This document shows, piece after piece, positions 8,038-21,084 of a stretch of DNA of 64,000 nucleotides (position 1 is the stretch's first letter; each line of letters opens with the position of its first letter). Position numbers and translations under genes: made by a program. This DNA is from Demequinaceae bacterium (GTDB taxonomy: Bacteria; Actinomycetota; Actinomycetes; Actinomycetales; Demequinaceae), in NCBI GenBank assembly GCA_016933155.1, contig JAFGBM010000003.1, positions 1 to 64,000 of the forward strand, read 5' to 3'. Under the pieces are notes generated by a model. It did no database searches and had not been told where the DNA came from. It was given only the letters and a program-made list of their open reading frames with translations.

Positions 8038-9426
8038 ATGACGAGCAGCCCGACCGAGGAATCGGCCGATCTCGTGTGGTCCAGGACTCTGGAATCCCTT
8101 CGCTCCACCCACACCCTGACCCCTCAGAACCAATCGTTTCTCCGCCTCGTCAAACCCCTCGCCGTCCTGGAGGACAACGTCTTCCTCGCGGTCGCCGAGG
8201 AGTTCACCAAGAACCACCTCGAAAGCCAGCTCAGGGATCCCATCACCGTCGCGCTTCGCTCCGTCCTCGAGCGGGAGGTCCGCTTCGCCGTCACCGTCGA
8301 CGCGAGCGTCGTTCCACCCGAGGTGATCGAAGAAGACTCCGACCCTGAACCGGTCAAGCCGGGGAGGAAGCGCGCCAAACCGACCGCCTCGGAAGATCCC
8401 CACCTCAATCCGCGGTACACGTTCGACACGTTCGTCATCGGAGCCAGTAACAGGTTCGCCCACGCCGCCGCCCTTGCAGTCGCCGAGGCCCCGGGCAAGA
8501 CCTACAACCCGCTGTTCATTTATGGGGCCTCTGGTTTGGGAAAGACCCACCTTCTTCACGCGATCGGCCACTACACGCTCCATCTCCGTCCGCAGCTTCG
8601 AGTCCGCTACGTGAATTCGGAGGAGTTCACCAACGACTTCATCAACGCCATCCGGGATGACCGGAAATCGGCGTTCAAGAGGCACTACCGAGAGGTAGAC
8701 ATCCTCTTGATCGACGACATCCAATTCCTCCAGGGCAAGGAGCAAACCCTCGAGGAGTTCTTCCATACCTTCAATGCCCTTCACAACGCCGGCAAACACG
8801 TGGTCATCACCTCGGACGTCTCTCCCCGTCACCTCGCAGGGATCGAGGAGCGCATGCGCACACGTTTCGAGTGGGGACTGATGACGGACGTCCAGGCCCC
8901 CGATTTGGAAACCCGGATCGCCATCCTCAGGAAGAAAGCCTCCGGCAATGCCATTCAAGCTCCCGACGACGTCCTGGGATACATCGCTTCGAACATCACC
9001 ACCAACATCCGCGAACTGGAGGGTGCACTCATCCGGGTCACCGCTTTCGGTGCTTTGAACAAACAGCCCGTCGACCTCAGCCTCGCTCAAGTCGTTTTGA
9101 AAGACCTCATCAGCGACGATGACTCCGAGATCACGGCCTCAACCATCATCGGGAAAACTGCCGAGTACTTCGGAATCACCATGGACGAACTCACGGGAAC
9201 CTCTCGCTCCCGGGTCTATGTCACCGCTCGGCAAGTCGCCATGTACCTCTGTAGGCAACTGACCGACCTGTCCCTACCCAAAATCGGTGAACACTTCGGC
9301 GGCAAAGACCACACCACCGTCATGTATGCGGTCAAAAAGGTCGAAGATCAAATCGCCCAACGACGGCAGATGTACAACCAGGTCACCGAAATTCACGCTC
9401 GGATCAAACAACAGTCCAAGTCGTAA
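8038..9426 (+). CDS. dnaA: Chromosomal replication initiator DnaA
   Basis: 462 residues from the ATG at 8038, which has GGAAGG upstream. An in-frame ATG at 7975 adds 21 residues but lacks a ribosome site and would put a DnaA box inside the gene. Domain I begins at [10 protein letters not shown], and domain II is short and acidic. The AAA+ domain has Walker [10 protein letters not shown] (about 162-170) and Walker B LLIDDIQF. The C-terminal domain IV carries the DnaA signature, with [14 protein letters not shown] reading DnaA boxes. It opens oriC and recruits the helicase. Low-GC stretches are absent, as expected for a core gene. Confidence 0.97.
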   Translation: MTSSPTEESADLVWSRTLESLRSTHTLTPQNQSFLRLVKPLAVLEDNVFLAVAEEFTKNHLESQLRDPITVALRSVLEREVRFAVTVDASVVPPEVIEEDSDPEPVKPGRKRAKPTASEDPHLNPRYTFDTFVIGASNRFAHAAALAVAEAPGKTYNPLFIYGASGLGKTHLLHAIGHYTLHLRPQLRVRYVNSEEFTNDFINAIRDDRKSAFKRHYREVDILLIDDIQFLQGKEQTLEEFFHTFNALHNAGKHVVITSDVSPRHLAGIEERMRTRFEWGLMTDVQAPDLETRIAILRKKASGNAIQAPDDVLGYIASNITTNIRELEGALIRVTAFGALNKQPVDLSLAQVVLKDLISDDDSEITASTIIGKTAEYFGITMDELTGTSRSRVYVTARQVAMYLCRQLTDLSLPKIGEHFGGKDHTTVMYAVKKVEDQIAQRRQMYNQVTEIHARIKQQSKS

Positions 9427-9839
9427 GTTCCGGCTCTGATACCCCAGTAGGTATACAGACCCTCTCTATCTGGCTCGACGTAGGTGGCCATCGAATTACA
9501 CACCTGTGAATAACCCTGTGAATTGCCGTGGACGAAGGGGGTCAATTTGGGGATGTCCTGTGGGTAACTCCTGCGATTTCTTGTCATTGTCGTCCTCCCC
9601 CGCCTGTTGTCCCCGTCTTCCCCAACCCTTTCCCCAGGTCTATTGCCGTCACCTCACGCGGATACCAGGGGTTTCGCCCTCCATCCCCAGAATCGTCACG
9701 CCTACTACGGCTATTGCTTCATCATTCTTCTCATCACACACAGCCTTCATAGCGTTTCCCTCGTTCAATTCGTTCGCCCTGATGCCGGTCTGCCACGATA
9801 CGGTTGGCGTAGTCTTTCCGTGAAGCGAAGGAGTCCATC
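9427..9839. other. oriC: Probable replication origin oriC (dnaA-dnaN gap)
   Basis: 413 bases without a gene. DnaA-box-like 9-mers are TGTGAATAA (9505-9513, one mismatch to TGTGGATAA), TGTGAATTG (9517-9525), CGTGGACGA (9527-9535, weak) and TGTGGGTAA (9559-9567, one mismatch). A TTGTCCCCG follows near 9615. The right half, around 9700-9760, is visibly poorer in GC and could be the unwinding element. Location between dnaA and dnaN, and the change of gene direction at rpmH/dnaA, support this as oriC. Confidence 0.75.
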
Positions 9840-10967
9840 ATGAGATTCACCGTCGACCGTGACGTTCTGGACGATGCCGTCACGTGGACATCCCGAGCCG
9901 TGCCCCATCGGCCGCCGACTCCCGTATTGGCGGGTGTGAAGATCGAGGCAGAGAGATCGGGAACGGTTAGGCTGGCGAGTTTCGACTATGAAGTGTCGGC
10001 AAGGGGGGAGATAGCGGCAGACGTCGTGGCGGAGGGAACGGCCCTGGTGTCGGGGAGGCTCCTGAAGGAGATCGCCAACGCCCTGCCGAGCAAACCCGTC
10101 GACTTCAGCCTGGAGGGCACCAAGGTCGTCGTCGTTTGTGGAGCTAGTAGATTCACACTCTCGACGATGCCCGTCGACCAGTTCCCCAACCTTCCCGATT
10201 TCCCGGCATTGTCGGGGACGGTTGACGGAGCTTCTTTTCTCCAGGCCGTGACCCAGGTCAGTTCAGCAGCATCGAAGGACGAGACCCTTCCGATTCTCAC
10301 CGGGATAAGGATGGAGATTGAAGGGCCGACCATTTCTCTGTTGGCGACGGACCGGTATCGTCTTGCCCTGCGGGAGCTCACGTGGAAGCCGAACTCCATA
10401 GACGTTTCTGCGGTGGCCCTTGTCCGGTCGAAGATGTTGGTAGAGTCCGCTCGATCCTTGGGATCCGGTGAGGTCCAGGTTGCCCTGTCGACCGAATCTG
10501 ACGTCAATCTTGTGGGGTTCGCGTCGAATGGTTTGATCACGACGTCCCTTCTCATGGACGGTGAGTATCCCCCCGTCAGAAGGCTCTTCCCTGACGAGTC
10601 GCCCATTACGGCCATCGTCAAAACCAGCGACCTTATCGATGCAACCAGACGCGTTTCCCTGGTTGCCGAAAGGAACAGTTCAGTTCGACTTGCCTTCTCC
10701 AGCGGTGAAGTAGTCCTCGATGCCGGGCAGACAGAAGACGCCCAGGCATTGGAGGCTCTCGAGGCGACCGTTGAGGGCGGGGACATCACGGTGGCCTTCA
10801 ACCCCCACTATCTGCTTGACGGGCTGAGTGCCATGATGACCGATTACGTTCGACTGGGATTCACCCAAGAGACCAAGCCGGTGGAATTCGTCGGTGTGGA
10901 CAAACCCGGGGGTGCGGTGTCGTCGCAGTTTCGGTATCTCCTTGTGCCGATTCGGATATCGTCGTAA
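9840..10967 (+). CDS. dnaN: DNA polymerase III beta subunit (sliding clamp)
   Basis: 375 residues, the family's usual length, with three clamp repeats. N-terminal MRFTVDRDVLDDAVTW, central PNLPDFP and LPILTGIRMEIE, and the C-terminal end FRYLLVPIRIS are typical. It forms the ring dimer that tethers Pol III and other DNA enzymes to DNA. AAGGAG lies six bases before the ATG. It is followed after three bases by recF. Confidence 0.97.
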   Translation: MRFTVDRDVLDDAVTWTSRAVPHRPPTPVLAGVKIEAERSGTVRLASFDYEVSARGEIAADVVAEGTALVSGRLLKEIANALPSKPVDFSLEGTKVVVVCGASRFTLSTMPVDQFPNLPDFPALSGTVDGASFLQAVTQVSSAASKDETLPILTGIRMEIEGPTISLLATDRYRLALRELTWKPNSIDVSAVALVRSKMLVESARSLGSGEVQVALSTESDVNLVGFASNGLITTSLLMDGEYPPVRRLFPDESPITAIVKTSDLIDATRRVSLVAERNSSVRLAFSSGEVVLDAGQTEDAQALEALEATVEGGDITVAFNPHYLLDGLSAMMTDYVRLGFTQETKPVEFVGVDKPGGAVSSQFRYLLVPIRISS

Positions 10968-10970
10968 GGC

Positions 10971-12107
10971 ATGCGCCTCAGTCGGATCCAGCTCACCGAC
11001 TTCCGCTCGTATTCGGACCTTCGGATCGACCTGCCCCCCGGAATGACAACGCTGCTTGGCGCGAACGGTGCGGGAAAGACGAACATCGTGGAGGCGATCC
11101 GCTATCTTGGGACGCTCTCCAGCCATCGGGTTTCGACCGACGCCTCCCTCGTTCGGGCGGGTGAGTCGAGGGGTTCCGTCATGGGAATCGTGGAGAAGGC
11201 CGGGCGTTCCCTCGCCATCGAAATCACCATTGTCATAGGCGGATCCAATTCGGCGAGACTCAACCGGGCACCTGTCCGTCCACGGGAGATTGCGGGAATC
11301 CTTCGTACGGTGGTGTTCTCGCCGGAGGACATAGATTTGGTCAAAGGGGAACCGGGGGGAAGGCGGCGATTCCTCGATGACCTGTGCGTTACCCTCAGTC
11401 CGGTTCTTGCGGGAGACCTGGCCGATTACGAGAGGGTCGTCCGGCAGAGAGGAGCTCTGCTGAAGGCCCTCAGGGGCAAGGGGTCGGAAACCTCGGCCCT
11501 GGAGATCTGGGACGAGAAACTCGCGACCCTCGGAGCTCGGATTCTGCGGGCGCGGATCGAGGCCATACGAGCCCTGGTCCCCTATGTGTCGGCCGCGTAC
11601 GCCGATATCGACCACACGGGTACCGCCTGCTCCCTGAGATACGGGAGCTCCGTCGAAGTCGAAGCGGCTTTCGATTCCGGACAGGCCCGGGGAATCGAGG
11701 AGGCCCTTCTGGAGGCGCTGGCACGGGAGGGGCCCCGAGAGAGGGAGCGGGGGGTTTGTCTCGTGGGGCCCCATCGGGACGATGTCGTCTTGTCGATCGG
11801 GGACCTTCCGGCTAGGGGGTACGCGAGCCATGGGGAATCGTGGTCGGCCGCCCTCGCGCTCCGTCTGGGAACCTATAGCCTGCTGACCGCGACCGGCGGC
11901 CCCGACTCCGGAAAGGATGGGGAGCCCGTCCTGATTCTGGACGACGTCTTCGCCGAACTAGACGGCCACCGCCGCGCAGCCCTAGCGGAGCGGGCGAGCA
12001 CAGCCCAGCAGGTTGTGGTGACGGCGGCGGTGAAGGCCGACGTGCCGGCCGCCCTCGGAGGATCCGTTTTCATGGTTGACGGGGGGAAGGTGACGATCGA
12101 TGGTTGA
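10971..12107 (+). CDS. recF: DNA replication and repair protein RecF
   Basis: 378 residues. The N-terminus RIQLTDFRSYSDLRIDLPPG is typical of RecF, followed by Walker A GANGAGKTN. Late in the protein come LVGPHRDDV and the Walker B LILDDVFAELD with the signature region between. It is an SMC-like ATPase that loads RecA at gaps with RecO and RecR. It lies three bases behind dnaN and overlaps the next gene by eight bases, so it is part of one transcription unit. Confidence 0.96.
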   Translation: MRLSRIQLTDFRSYSDLRIDLPPGMTTLLGANGAGKTNIVEAIRYLGTLSSHRVSTDASLVRAGESRGSVMGIVEKAGRSLAIEITIVIGGSNSARLNRAPVRPREIAGILRTVVFSPEDIDLVKGEPGGRRRFLDDLCVTLSPVLAGDLADYERVVRQRGALLKALRGKGSETSALEIWDEKLATLGARILRARIEAIRALVPYVSAAYADIDHTGTACSLRYGSSVEVEAAFDSGQARGIEEALLEALAREGPRERERGVCLVGPHRDDVVLSIGDLPARGYASHGESWSAALALRLGTYSLLTATGGPDSGKDGEPVLILDDVFAELDGHRRAALAERASTAQQVVVTAAVKADVPAALGGSVFMVDGGKVTIDG

Positions 12108-12621
12108 GCGAGGTGACAAGAAACCGGCGGAGCAGGCAAAGGAGGCGATGGAAAGGGCCCGGGCAGGGGCCCGCCTCAGGGGGTCGGGCCGGAAATCCGC
12201 GGACGCTACGGCACGGGAGCAGGCGGCGAGACGACAAGGGGCCGATCCGACCCCATACGGACGGGGGAGGGAGCCCGCGACCGTCGGGGCGGAGATCTCC
12301 AAGGTGGTCGAGAGAATGGGCTGGGCGGAACAGATCGAGATGGCGTCGGTTGGGGCCAGATGGGAGGAGATCGTCGGGGAAGAGATTGCCCGGCACTGCG
12401 AGGTGGTGGCCTTCGACGGAGGAGTCCTGACTGTCAAGGCGTCATCAACGGCCTGGGCCGAGCAACTTCTCGTCGTATCCGGCCATATCCGGCAACGGGT
12501 CAACGAGGAAATCGGCCGTCCGGTGGTGTCCTCCATCAAGATCGACAAGCCCTCGACGAGGTCGTGGGCCAAGGGACAACGGACCGTCAAAGGACGCGGT
12601 CCCAGGGATACGTACGGATAA
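12100..12621 (+). CDS. DUF721 / DciA-like protein
   Basis: 173 residues. The first ~65 residues are charged and probably disordered. From about residue 68 a DUF721 domain follows, with VVERMGWAEQIEMASVGARWEEIVG, then the KH-like part GGVLTVKASSTAWAEQLLV and the block IRQRVNEEIG. The family contains DciA, which helps load the replicative helicase in bacteria without DnaC. It lies between recF and gyrB as in most actinobacteria and starts eight bases before the recF stop. Confidence 0.85.
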   Translation: MVERGDKKPAEQAKEAMERARAGARLRGSGRKSADATAREQAARRQGADPTPYGRGREPATVGAEISKVVERMGWAEQIEMASVGARWEEIVGEEIARHCEVVAFDGGVLTVKASSTAWAEQLLVVSGHIRQRVNEEIGRPVVSSIKIDKPSTRSWAKGQRTVKGRGPRDTYG

Positions 12622-12694
12622 CGGAGGGCAATTCGGGGGGCGGGCGTGCTGAAAGGCCTGTGAGTAAGGCCAGAGGGGGTCCTGAGCCGACTAG

Positions 12695-17252
<4,558 letters not shown>

Positions 17253-17322
17253 CCATTTGCCGACGAGCAGTTACGCTTGGCGGAGACCGTGCGCGGAAGC
17301 GGACGATGAGCAAGGAGAACGG

Positions 17323-18171
17323 ATGAACGCGGAGCACGCCGTGGCCCCAGGGGTCCCAGGTCCATACGCCCACCCGGGGGTCGGGGCACCCATTCAGGGG
17401 TCCATAGGCCAGGCCGGGCCTGCCGAAGCCGTTCGACCTCAGATGCCTTCGGTTTCTCAACCGGGGGTGTACGGCATGAACCAGCCGGGCGCCGCTGCGC
17501 CCCAGCATCCCGGCCATCAGGGAACAGTGCCCACCGCGCAGCACCCCCAGTCGGCGCAGCACCCCCAGTCGGCGCAGCACCCCCAGGCGGGGCAAGCCGC
17601 GCACGCCGTTCCACCTCAGGTTCCAGGGCCATCGGGATCCGCCCCGGTTCGTTCGCCCTTGAGGACGGGAAGCGAAGCCGTCGGTTCGGGTGAACCGGAG
17701 GAGGAGAAGGGTGGGGTGCTCGGAGGGATCCTGCGAGCCGTCAAGCGGGACAAGCATGAGTCGGGGGAGGGTCCCGAGAGCAGTTCACAACTTAAGAAGA
17801 AGGGCGTTGGACCTCGTCGGGTGCGGGCGATGCTCACAACGGTCGACCCTTGGTCAATCATGAAGTTGGCGTTCCTCCTCTCCATAGCGATTGGCATCGT
17901 GTCCGTGGTGGCGGTCGCAATCGTGTGGAACGTCCTCAATGCGATGGGGGTCTTCACCGCGATCAACGAGCAGATCACGACGATCCTCGGACCGGAGTCG
18001 AAGACGACCTTCCTGCAATTCACGGACCGGAACAAGATCATGTCTGTGACGATCCTTCTGGCGGTCGTCAATTCCATCCTGATGACCGGTTTGGCGACGA
18101 TCGGCGCATTCTTGTACAACCTCGTGGTCAAGCTTGTCGGGGGGGTCTACATCACGCTGACCGACGAGTAG
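17323..18171 (+). CDS. DUF3566 membrane protein
   Basis: 282 residues. AAGGAG five bases before the ATG at 17323 sets the start; the frame is open from 17257 but without a site. The first ~170 residues are Pro/Gln/Gly-rich and contain AQHPQS repeats. After a basic stretch (KKKGVGPRRVRAML) comes the DUF3566 domain with two membrane helices, near residues 185-208 and 240-268. The family is found just after gyrA in most actinobacteria; its function is unknown. An N-terminal cytoplasmic disordered arm is likely. Confidence 0.85.
   Translation: MNAEHAVAPGVPGPYAHPGVGAPIQGSIGQAGPAEAVRPQMPSVSQPGVYGMNQPGAAAPQHPGHQGTVPTAQHPQSAQHPQSAQHPQAGQAAHAVPPQVPGPSGSAPVRSPLRTGSEAVGSGEPEEEKGGVLGGILRAVKRDKHESGEGPESSSQLKKKGVGPRRVRAMLTTVDPWSIMKLAFLLSIAIGIVSVVAVAIVWNVLNAMGVFTAINEQITTILGPESKTTFLQFTDRNKIMSVTILLAVVNSILMTGLATIGAFLYNLVVKLVGGVYITLTDE
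17536..17589 (+). repeat. Three tandem 18-bp units coding AQHPQS/A
   Basis: The unit GCGCAGCACCCCCAGTCG is repeated at 17536-17553 and 17554-17571. A third copy at 17572-17589 changes only its last codon (GCG). It lies in the disordered arm of the DUF3566 protein. Confidence 0.9.
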
Positions 18172-18180
18172 CCTTGCAGT

Positions 18181-18210
18181 TTGATGGGTTGTGCGAACGT
18201 ACGGTATTCT
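18181..18210 (+). promoter_or_regulatory. Probable promoter of tRNA-Ile
   Basis: TTGATG (18181-18186), an 18-base spacer and TATTCT (18205-18210) lie 26 bases before the tRNA 5' end. Predicted from hexamer match and position. Confidence 0.5.
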
Positions 18211-18235
18211 CAAACGCCGCGAGGTCACTCGTACC

Positions 18236-18309
18236 GGGCCCGTAGCTCAGGCGGTTAGAGCGCTTCGCTGATAACGAAGAGGTCGGAGGTTCAAGTCCTC
18301 CCGGGCCCA
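18236..18309 (+). tRNA. tRNA-Ile (GAT)
   Basis: The cloverleaf is complete. The acceptor GGGCCCG pairs with CGGGCCC, and the D-stem is GCTC/GAGC. The anticodon stem CTTCG/CGAAG encloses loop CTGATAA with anticodon GAT. The T-arm is GGAGG-TTCAAGT-CCTCC and the discriminator is A. The 3' CCA is not encoded. Confidence 0.96.
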
Positions 18310-18324
18310 CAGGGGGTGATATCG

Positions 18325-18441
18325 ATGAAAAAGATCATCATTCTGATCCTCGGCGCGGCCATCGGGGCGCTCCTGTATCAGTGGTTGGTGCAATCCAAGG
18401 GTCAGACGTTTCCGGGAGAATCCGAAGACGTTTCGCTCTAG
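18325..18441 (+). CDS. 38-residue membrane peptide between tRNA genes (DLW-39-like position)
   Basis: A 38-codon frame starts at an ATG preceded by AGGGGGTGAT and encodes MKKIIILILGAAIGALLYQW followed by a polar tail ending ESEDVSL. It is one hydrophobic helix after two lysines. Its stop codon ends one base before tRNA-Ala begins. Many actinobacteria carry a similar small protein (DLW-39 family) in this tRNA-Ile/tRNA-Ala gap, also starting MKK and with an acidic tail. This copy lacks an Asp-Leu-Trp motif. Position and layout support homology; function is unknown. Confidence 0.7.
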   Translation: MKKIIILILGAAIGALLYQWLVQSKGQTFPGESEDVSL

Positions 18442-18514
18442 GGGGCCTTGGCGCAAGTGGTAGCGCACCTGCTTTGCAAGCAGGGGGTTAGGGGTTCGAG
18501 TCCCCTAGGCTCCA
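18442..18514 (+). tRNA. tRNA-Ala (TGC)
   Basis: The acceptor GGGGCCT pairs with AGGCTCC (one G-U pair). The anticodon stem CCTGC/GCAGG encloses loop TTTGCAA with anticodon TGC. The T-arm is AGGGG-TTCGAGT-CCCCT and the discriminator is A. CCA is not encoded. Confidence 0.96.
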
Positions 18515-19269
18515 CTCGGCTTGGCCTTCGGCGTCCTGGATCCTGAAGCCTTGGATGCCGACGCCTTGGACGCTGAGGCTCGGGGTTTCCCGACGACGGG
18601 CTTCCGCGGGATCGGTTTCTTGGCCGGTTTGGCCCGAGGGCGAGGATCGGGTTCATCTGAGTCACTGCCCCAGACATCATCCACATCATCCAGGGTACGG
18701 ATGACCTCCGATGTCGCTCGGGTGCGGGCGAGTTTGATCTTGTCGGTGACGAGTTCGGCCGTTGGGCCCGCTGCATCCGCAACGGTCCCGACCGCGGCAC
18801 CCATCGTGTGAGCCGTGACCCGCGCCGCCTGACGGATCACCTGGTCCGCCTTGTCCAGCGTTTCGTTGATGGCGGACTTGATCGCTTTGGTTGACGAGGG
18901 ATGGAGAAGTTCCCACTCGGAGTCATCCAGAGGTGCGGAATCGGGGTCATCGTCACGTCGGGCCCAGGCCGCGATCCCCGCTCCGATCGCGATACCGGCG
19001 ATCAGGGCGATCGCCCCGCCTCCCCGCGGACGATTCCGATCCTTCTTGCCCTGGGCGCTGGCCTCGCTCACGAACGGCAGGATCGAACCCAAAATGGCGG
19101 CCTGGACGGCGTCGGCCAACTCCTCGTCGCCGGGGACGCGATCCTTTCCAGACGAGTGGGACTCCCGGAGGGCCATCCTGGCCGCCTCCGCCGCCGTCCG
19201 GGCATCGGCGAGAACTCGCTCGGTCTTCTTCTGGGCCCGCCTGCGTTCAGCCCGTCTGCGTCCAAACAT
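18505..19269 (-). CDS. Hypothetical membrane protein with Lys/Ala/Ser-rich tail
   Basis: 254 residues from an ATG at 19269 with GGGAGG five bases upstream; the open frame extends to 19317. The N-terminus is very basic and helical (FGRRRAERRRAQKKTERVL). One glycine-rich membrane helix (GGAIALIAGIAIGAGIAAW) lies near residues 84-102. A predicted amphipathic stretch follows, and the last ~50 residues are a Lys/Pro/Ala/Ser tail of the histone-H1 type. I do not recognise a named family. The final codons and stop lie antisense to the 3' end of tRNA-Ala. Confidence 0.75.
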   Translation of the reverse strand: MFGRRRAERRRAQKKTERVLADARTAAEAARMALRESHSSGKDRVPGDEELADAVQAAILGSILPFVSEASAQGKKDRNRPRGGGAIALIAGIAIGAGIAAWARRDDDPDSAPLDDSEWELLHPSSTKAIKSAINETLDKADQVIRQAARVTAHTMGAAVGTVADAAGPTAELVTDKIKLARTRATSEVIRTLDDVDDVWGSDSDEPDPRPRAKPAKKPIPRKPVVGKPRASASKASASKASGSRTPKAKPSGA

Positions 19270-19348
19270 CGCACCCTCCCAGCCGCGGGCCGCTCCCGCA
19301 CCCCTCCATCGTGCCATCTAGCGGGACTGAGCCCAAGCCCATGACAGA

Positions 19349-19894
19349 ATGGCGAGCATGAAGGCAACGATAGAGACAACAGCGGGAACCATCCAGATCG
19401 AGTTGTTCGACAACCACACCCCCACGACGGTGGCGAATTTCGTAGGCCTCGCGACGGGGGAGAAGGAATGGCGGAATCCGATGACGAGGGAGGCGAGCAG
19501 CGAGCCGTTCTACGACGGGCTTGTCTTCCATCGGGTCATCCAGGGATTCATGATCCAGGGGGGGTGCCCACTGGGGAGCGGGACAGGTGGCCCCGGATAC
19601 ACCTTCGACGATGAGATCCATCCCGAACTCACGTTCAGCGAGCCCTACCTCCTGGCCATGGCCAATTCCGGCAAGAGGCCGAATTCGGTGACGGGGAAGC
19701 TCTCGGGCACCAACGGGTCCCAGTTCTTCATCACCGTTGCCCCGACCCCGCACCTGACGGGGGCGCATACCATCTTCGGTCGAGTGATCGATGACGAGTC
19801 CAAGCGGGTGGTCGATGCGATCGCCACGGTTCCGACCGATAGGCAGGATCGACCGCTGGAAGACGTCATGATCACAGGCGTGACGGTTTCCTGA
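19349..19894 (+). CDS. ppiA: Peptidyl-prolyl cis-trans isomerase, cyclophilin type
   Basis: 181 residues (ATG at 19349, or nine bases later at 19358). Cyclophilin motifs are in order: [33 protein letters not shown] with the catalytic Arg in FHRV, then [24 protein letters not shown]. It speeds proline isomerisation during protein folding. There is no signal peptide, so it is cytoplasmic. The position about 1 kb from tRNA-Ala and before the rhomboid gene is conserved in actinobacteria. Confidence 0.94.
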   Translation: MASMKATIETTAGTIQIELFDNHTPTTVANFVGLATGEKEWRNPMTREASSEPFYDGLVFHRVIQGFMIQGGCPLGSGTGGPGYTFDDEIHPELTFSEPYLLAMANSGKRPNSVTGKLSGTNGSQFFITVAPTPHLTGAHTIFGRVIDDESKRVVDAIATVPTDRQDRPLEDVMITGVTVS

Positions 19895-19907
19895 TCGAGA
19901 CCTCGCC

Positions 19908-20678
19908 GTGATGGACCGACCAGATACGGGCATGGAACCGACGTGCCCCCGGCACCCCGGGGTCGTCTCGTACGTGCGGTGTCAGCGATGCGGACGACCG
20001 GCCTGCCCGGACTGTCAGCGGACCGCAGCCGTCGGCATCCACTGCGTCGATTGCGTGAAAGCCTCCCGGCAAAAGCAGAGGCCCGTCCGGTCGGGCCTGG
20101 GCCTGCCCGTCGCTCAAGGAAAGCCGATCGTCACCTACACCTTGATCGGTTTGAATCTTGCGGTCTACTTCTTGGGCCCCGCCCTGTGGGGGGAGTACTG
20201 GACGGGACGGCTGAGCCTCGTGCCTGCATTGGGCCTGGACTATGAGCCCTGGAGGTTGGTGACCTCCGGTTTTGTGCATTTCGGCTTCGCCCACCTTCTT
20301 CTCAACATGTTCGCGCTCTTTCAGTTCGGGACGGTCGTCGAGACCCTCCTCGGACGGTTGAGGTTCGGCCTGGTGTATGGGCTGTCGTTGCTGGGAGGGG
20401 GCCTGACTGTTCTGGCGCTCGGGCAGCCGTACTCCCAGCATGGTGGTGCTTCAGGGGCCATCTTCGGAGTGCTGGCCGCCTTCGTAGTCCTGAGCATCGC
20501 CCTCAAGCGCCCGGCTTACGACATCATGGTCCTCGGGGGGCTATGGTTGGCGCTGGGCTTCGTCATCGAGGGGGTCTCGTGGGAGGGACACCTCGGTGGT
20601 GCGGTCGTCGGGGCCGTGAGCGCTCTCGTCATCGTTCGATTGGGGCAGCGTTCCCGGGCCCGAGGCCGACGCCGATAA
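19908..20678 (+). CDS. Rhomboid-family intramembrane serine protease with N-terminal zinc-binding domain
   Basis: 256 residues; starts are GTG 19908 or ATG 19911. Residues ~10-50 hold a B-box-like zinc module (CPRHPGVVSYVRCQRCGRP, then CPDC and HCVDC). Six or so membrane helices follow. The rhomboid catalytic serine is Ser182 in GGASGAIFG, and the histidine is about His228 in EGHLGG. Family members cut single-pass membrane proteins within the bilayer. The substrate is unknown. It sits 13 bases after ppiA. Confidence 0.9.
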   Translation: MMDRPDTGMEPTCPRHPGVVSYVRCQRCGRPACPDCQRTAAVGIHCVDCVKASRQKQRPVRSGLGLPVAQGKPIVTYTLIGLNLAVYFLGPALWGEYWTGRLSLVPALGLDYEPWRLVTSGFVHFGFAHLLLNMFALFQFGTVVETLLGRLRFGLVYGLSLLGGGLTVLALGQPYSQHGGASGAIFGVLAAFVVLSIALKRPAYDIMVLGGLWLALGFVIEGVSWEGHLGGAVVGAVSALVIVRLGQRSRARGRRR

Positions 20679-20692
20679 TCACATCGGTGTAG

Positions 20693-20724
20693 TTATCCCC
20701 GACTGTGGATAACTGTGTGGATAT
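20693..20724. promoter_or_regulatory. Cluster of three DnaA boxes outside oriC
   Basis: TTATCCCCG (20693-20701), TGTGGATAA (20704-20712, a perfect consensus box on the minus strand) and TGTGGATAT (20716-20724, one mismatch) lie within 32 bases. They occupy the gap between the convergent rhomboid and crgA genes, about 11 kb right of dnaN. Confidence 0.6.
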
Positions 20725-20736
20725 TCGATCCGGGGA

Positions 20737-20979
20737 CTACTTCCATCGCGTCGTCATGAGGAACCCCACGGTGATGAAGCCGAACCCCACAAGGAGATTC
20801 CCATTGTCGATGGGAAGCGGATACACCGCCTGAGAGATGTAGTACACGAGGATCCAGACCATGCCGATGACGTAGAACGCCGTCATGGTGGGGGTGAACC
20901 AGGCGGGATTCTTCTTCTCTTTTCCGGCCTTTCGGGGCGGCTTGTAGACCGCCTTGTCGCGCTTCTTGGATACCGCCAC
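20737..20979 (-). CDS. crgA: Cell division protein CrgA
   Basis: 80 residues, GTG start with AGGAGG six bases upstream. Two membrane helices (about 32-50 and 60-76) follow a basic cytoplasmic N-terminus. The family signature NPAWFTPTMTAFYVIGMVWILVYYIS and the end GFLMTTRWK are clear. CrgA interacts with FtsZ, FtsQ and PBPs in actinobacteria and controls septation and pole growth. Divergent from the sortase gene. Confidence 0.95.
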   Translation of the reverse strand: MAVSKKRDKAVYKPPRKAGKEKKNPAWFTPTMTAFYVIGMVWILVYYISQAVYPLPIDNGNLLVGFGFITVGFLMTTRWK

Positions 20980-21084
20980 GATTGTCCTCCTAGGAGTGGG
21001 ATTCAGGACTTCACCGAACCTAGCGTACTGATCGGCTCAAGCGATACGAGCCGACCCGGCCGCATCGTTTATCCTGTGGAAACC

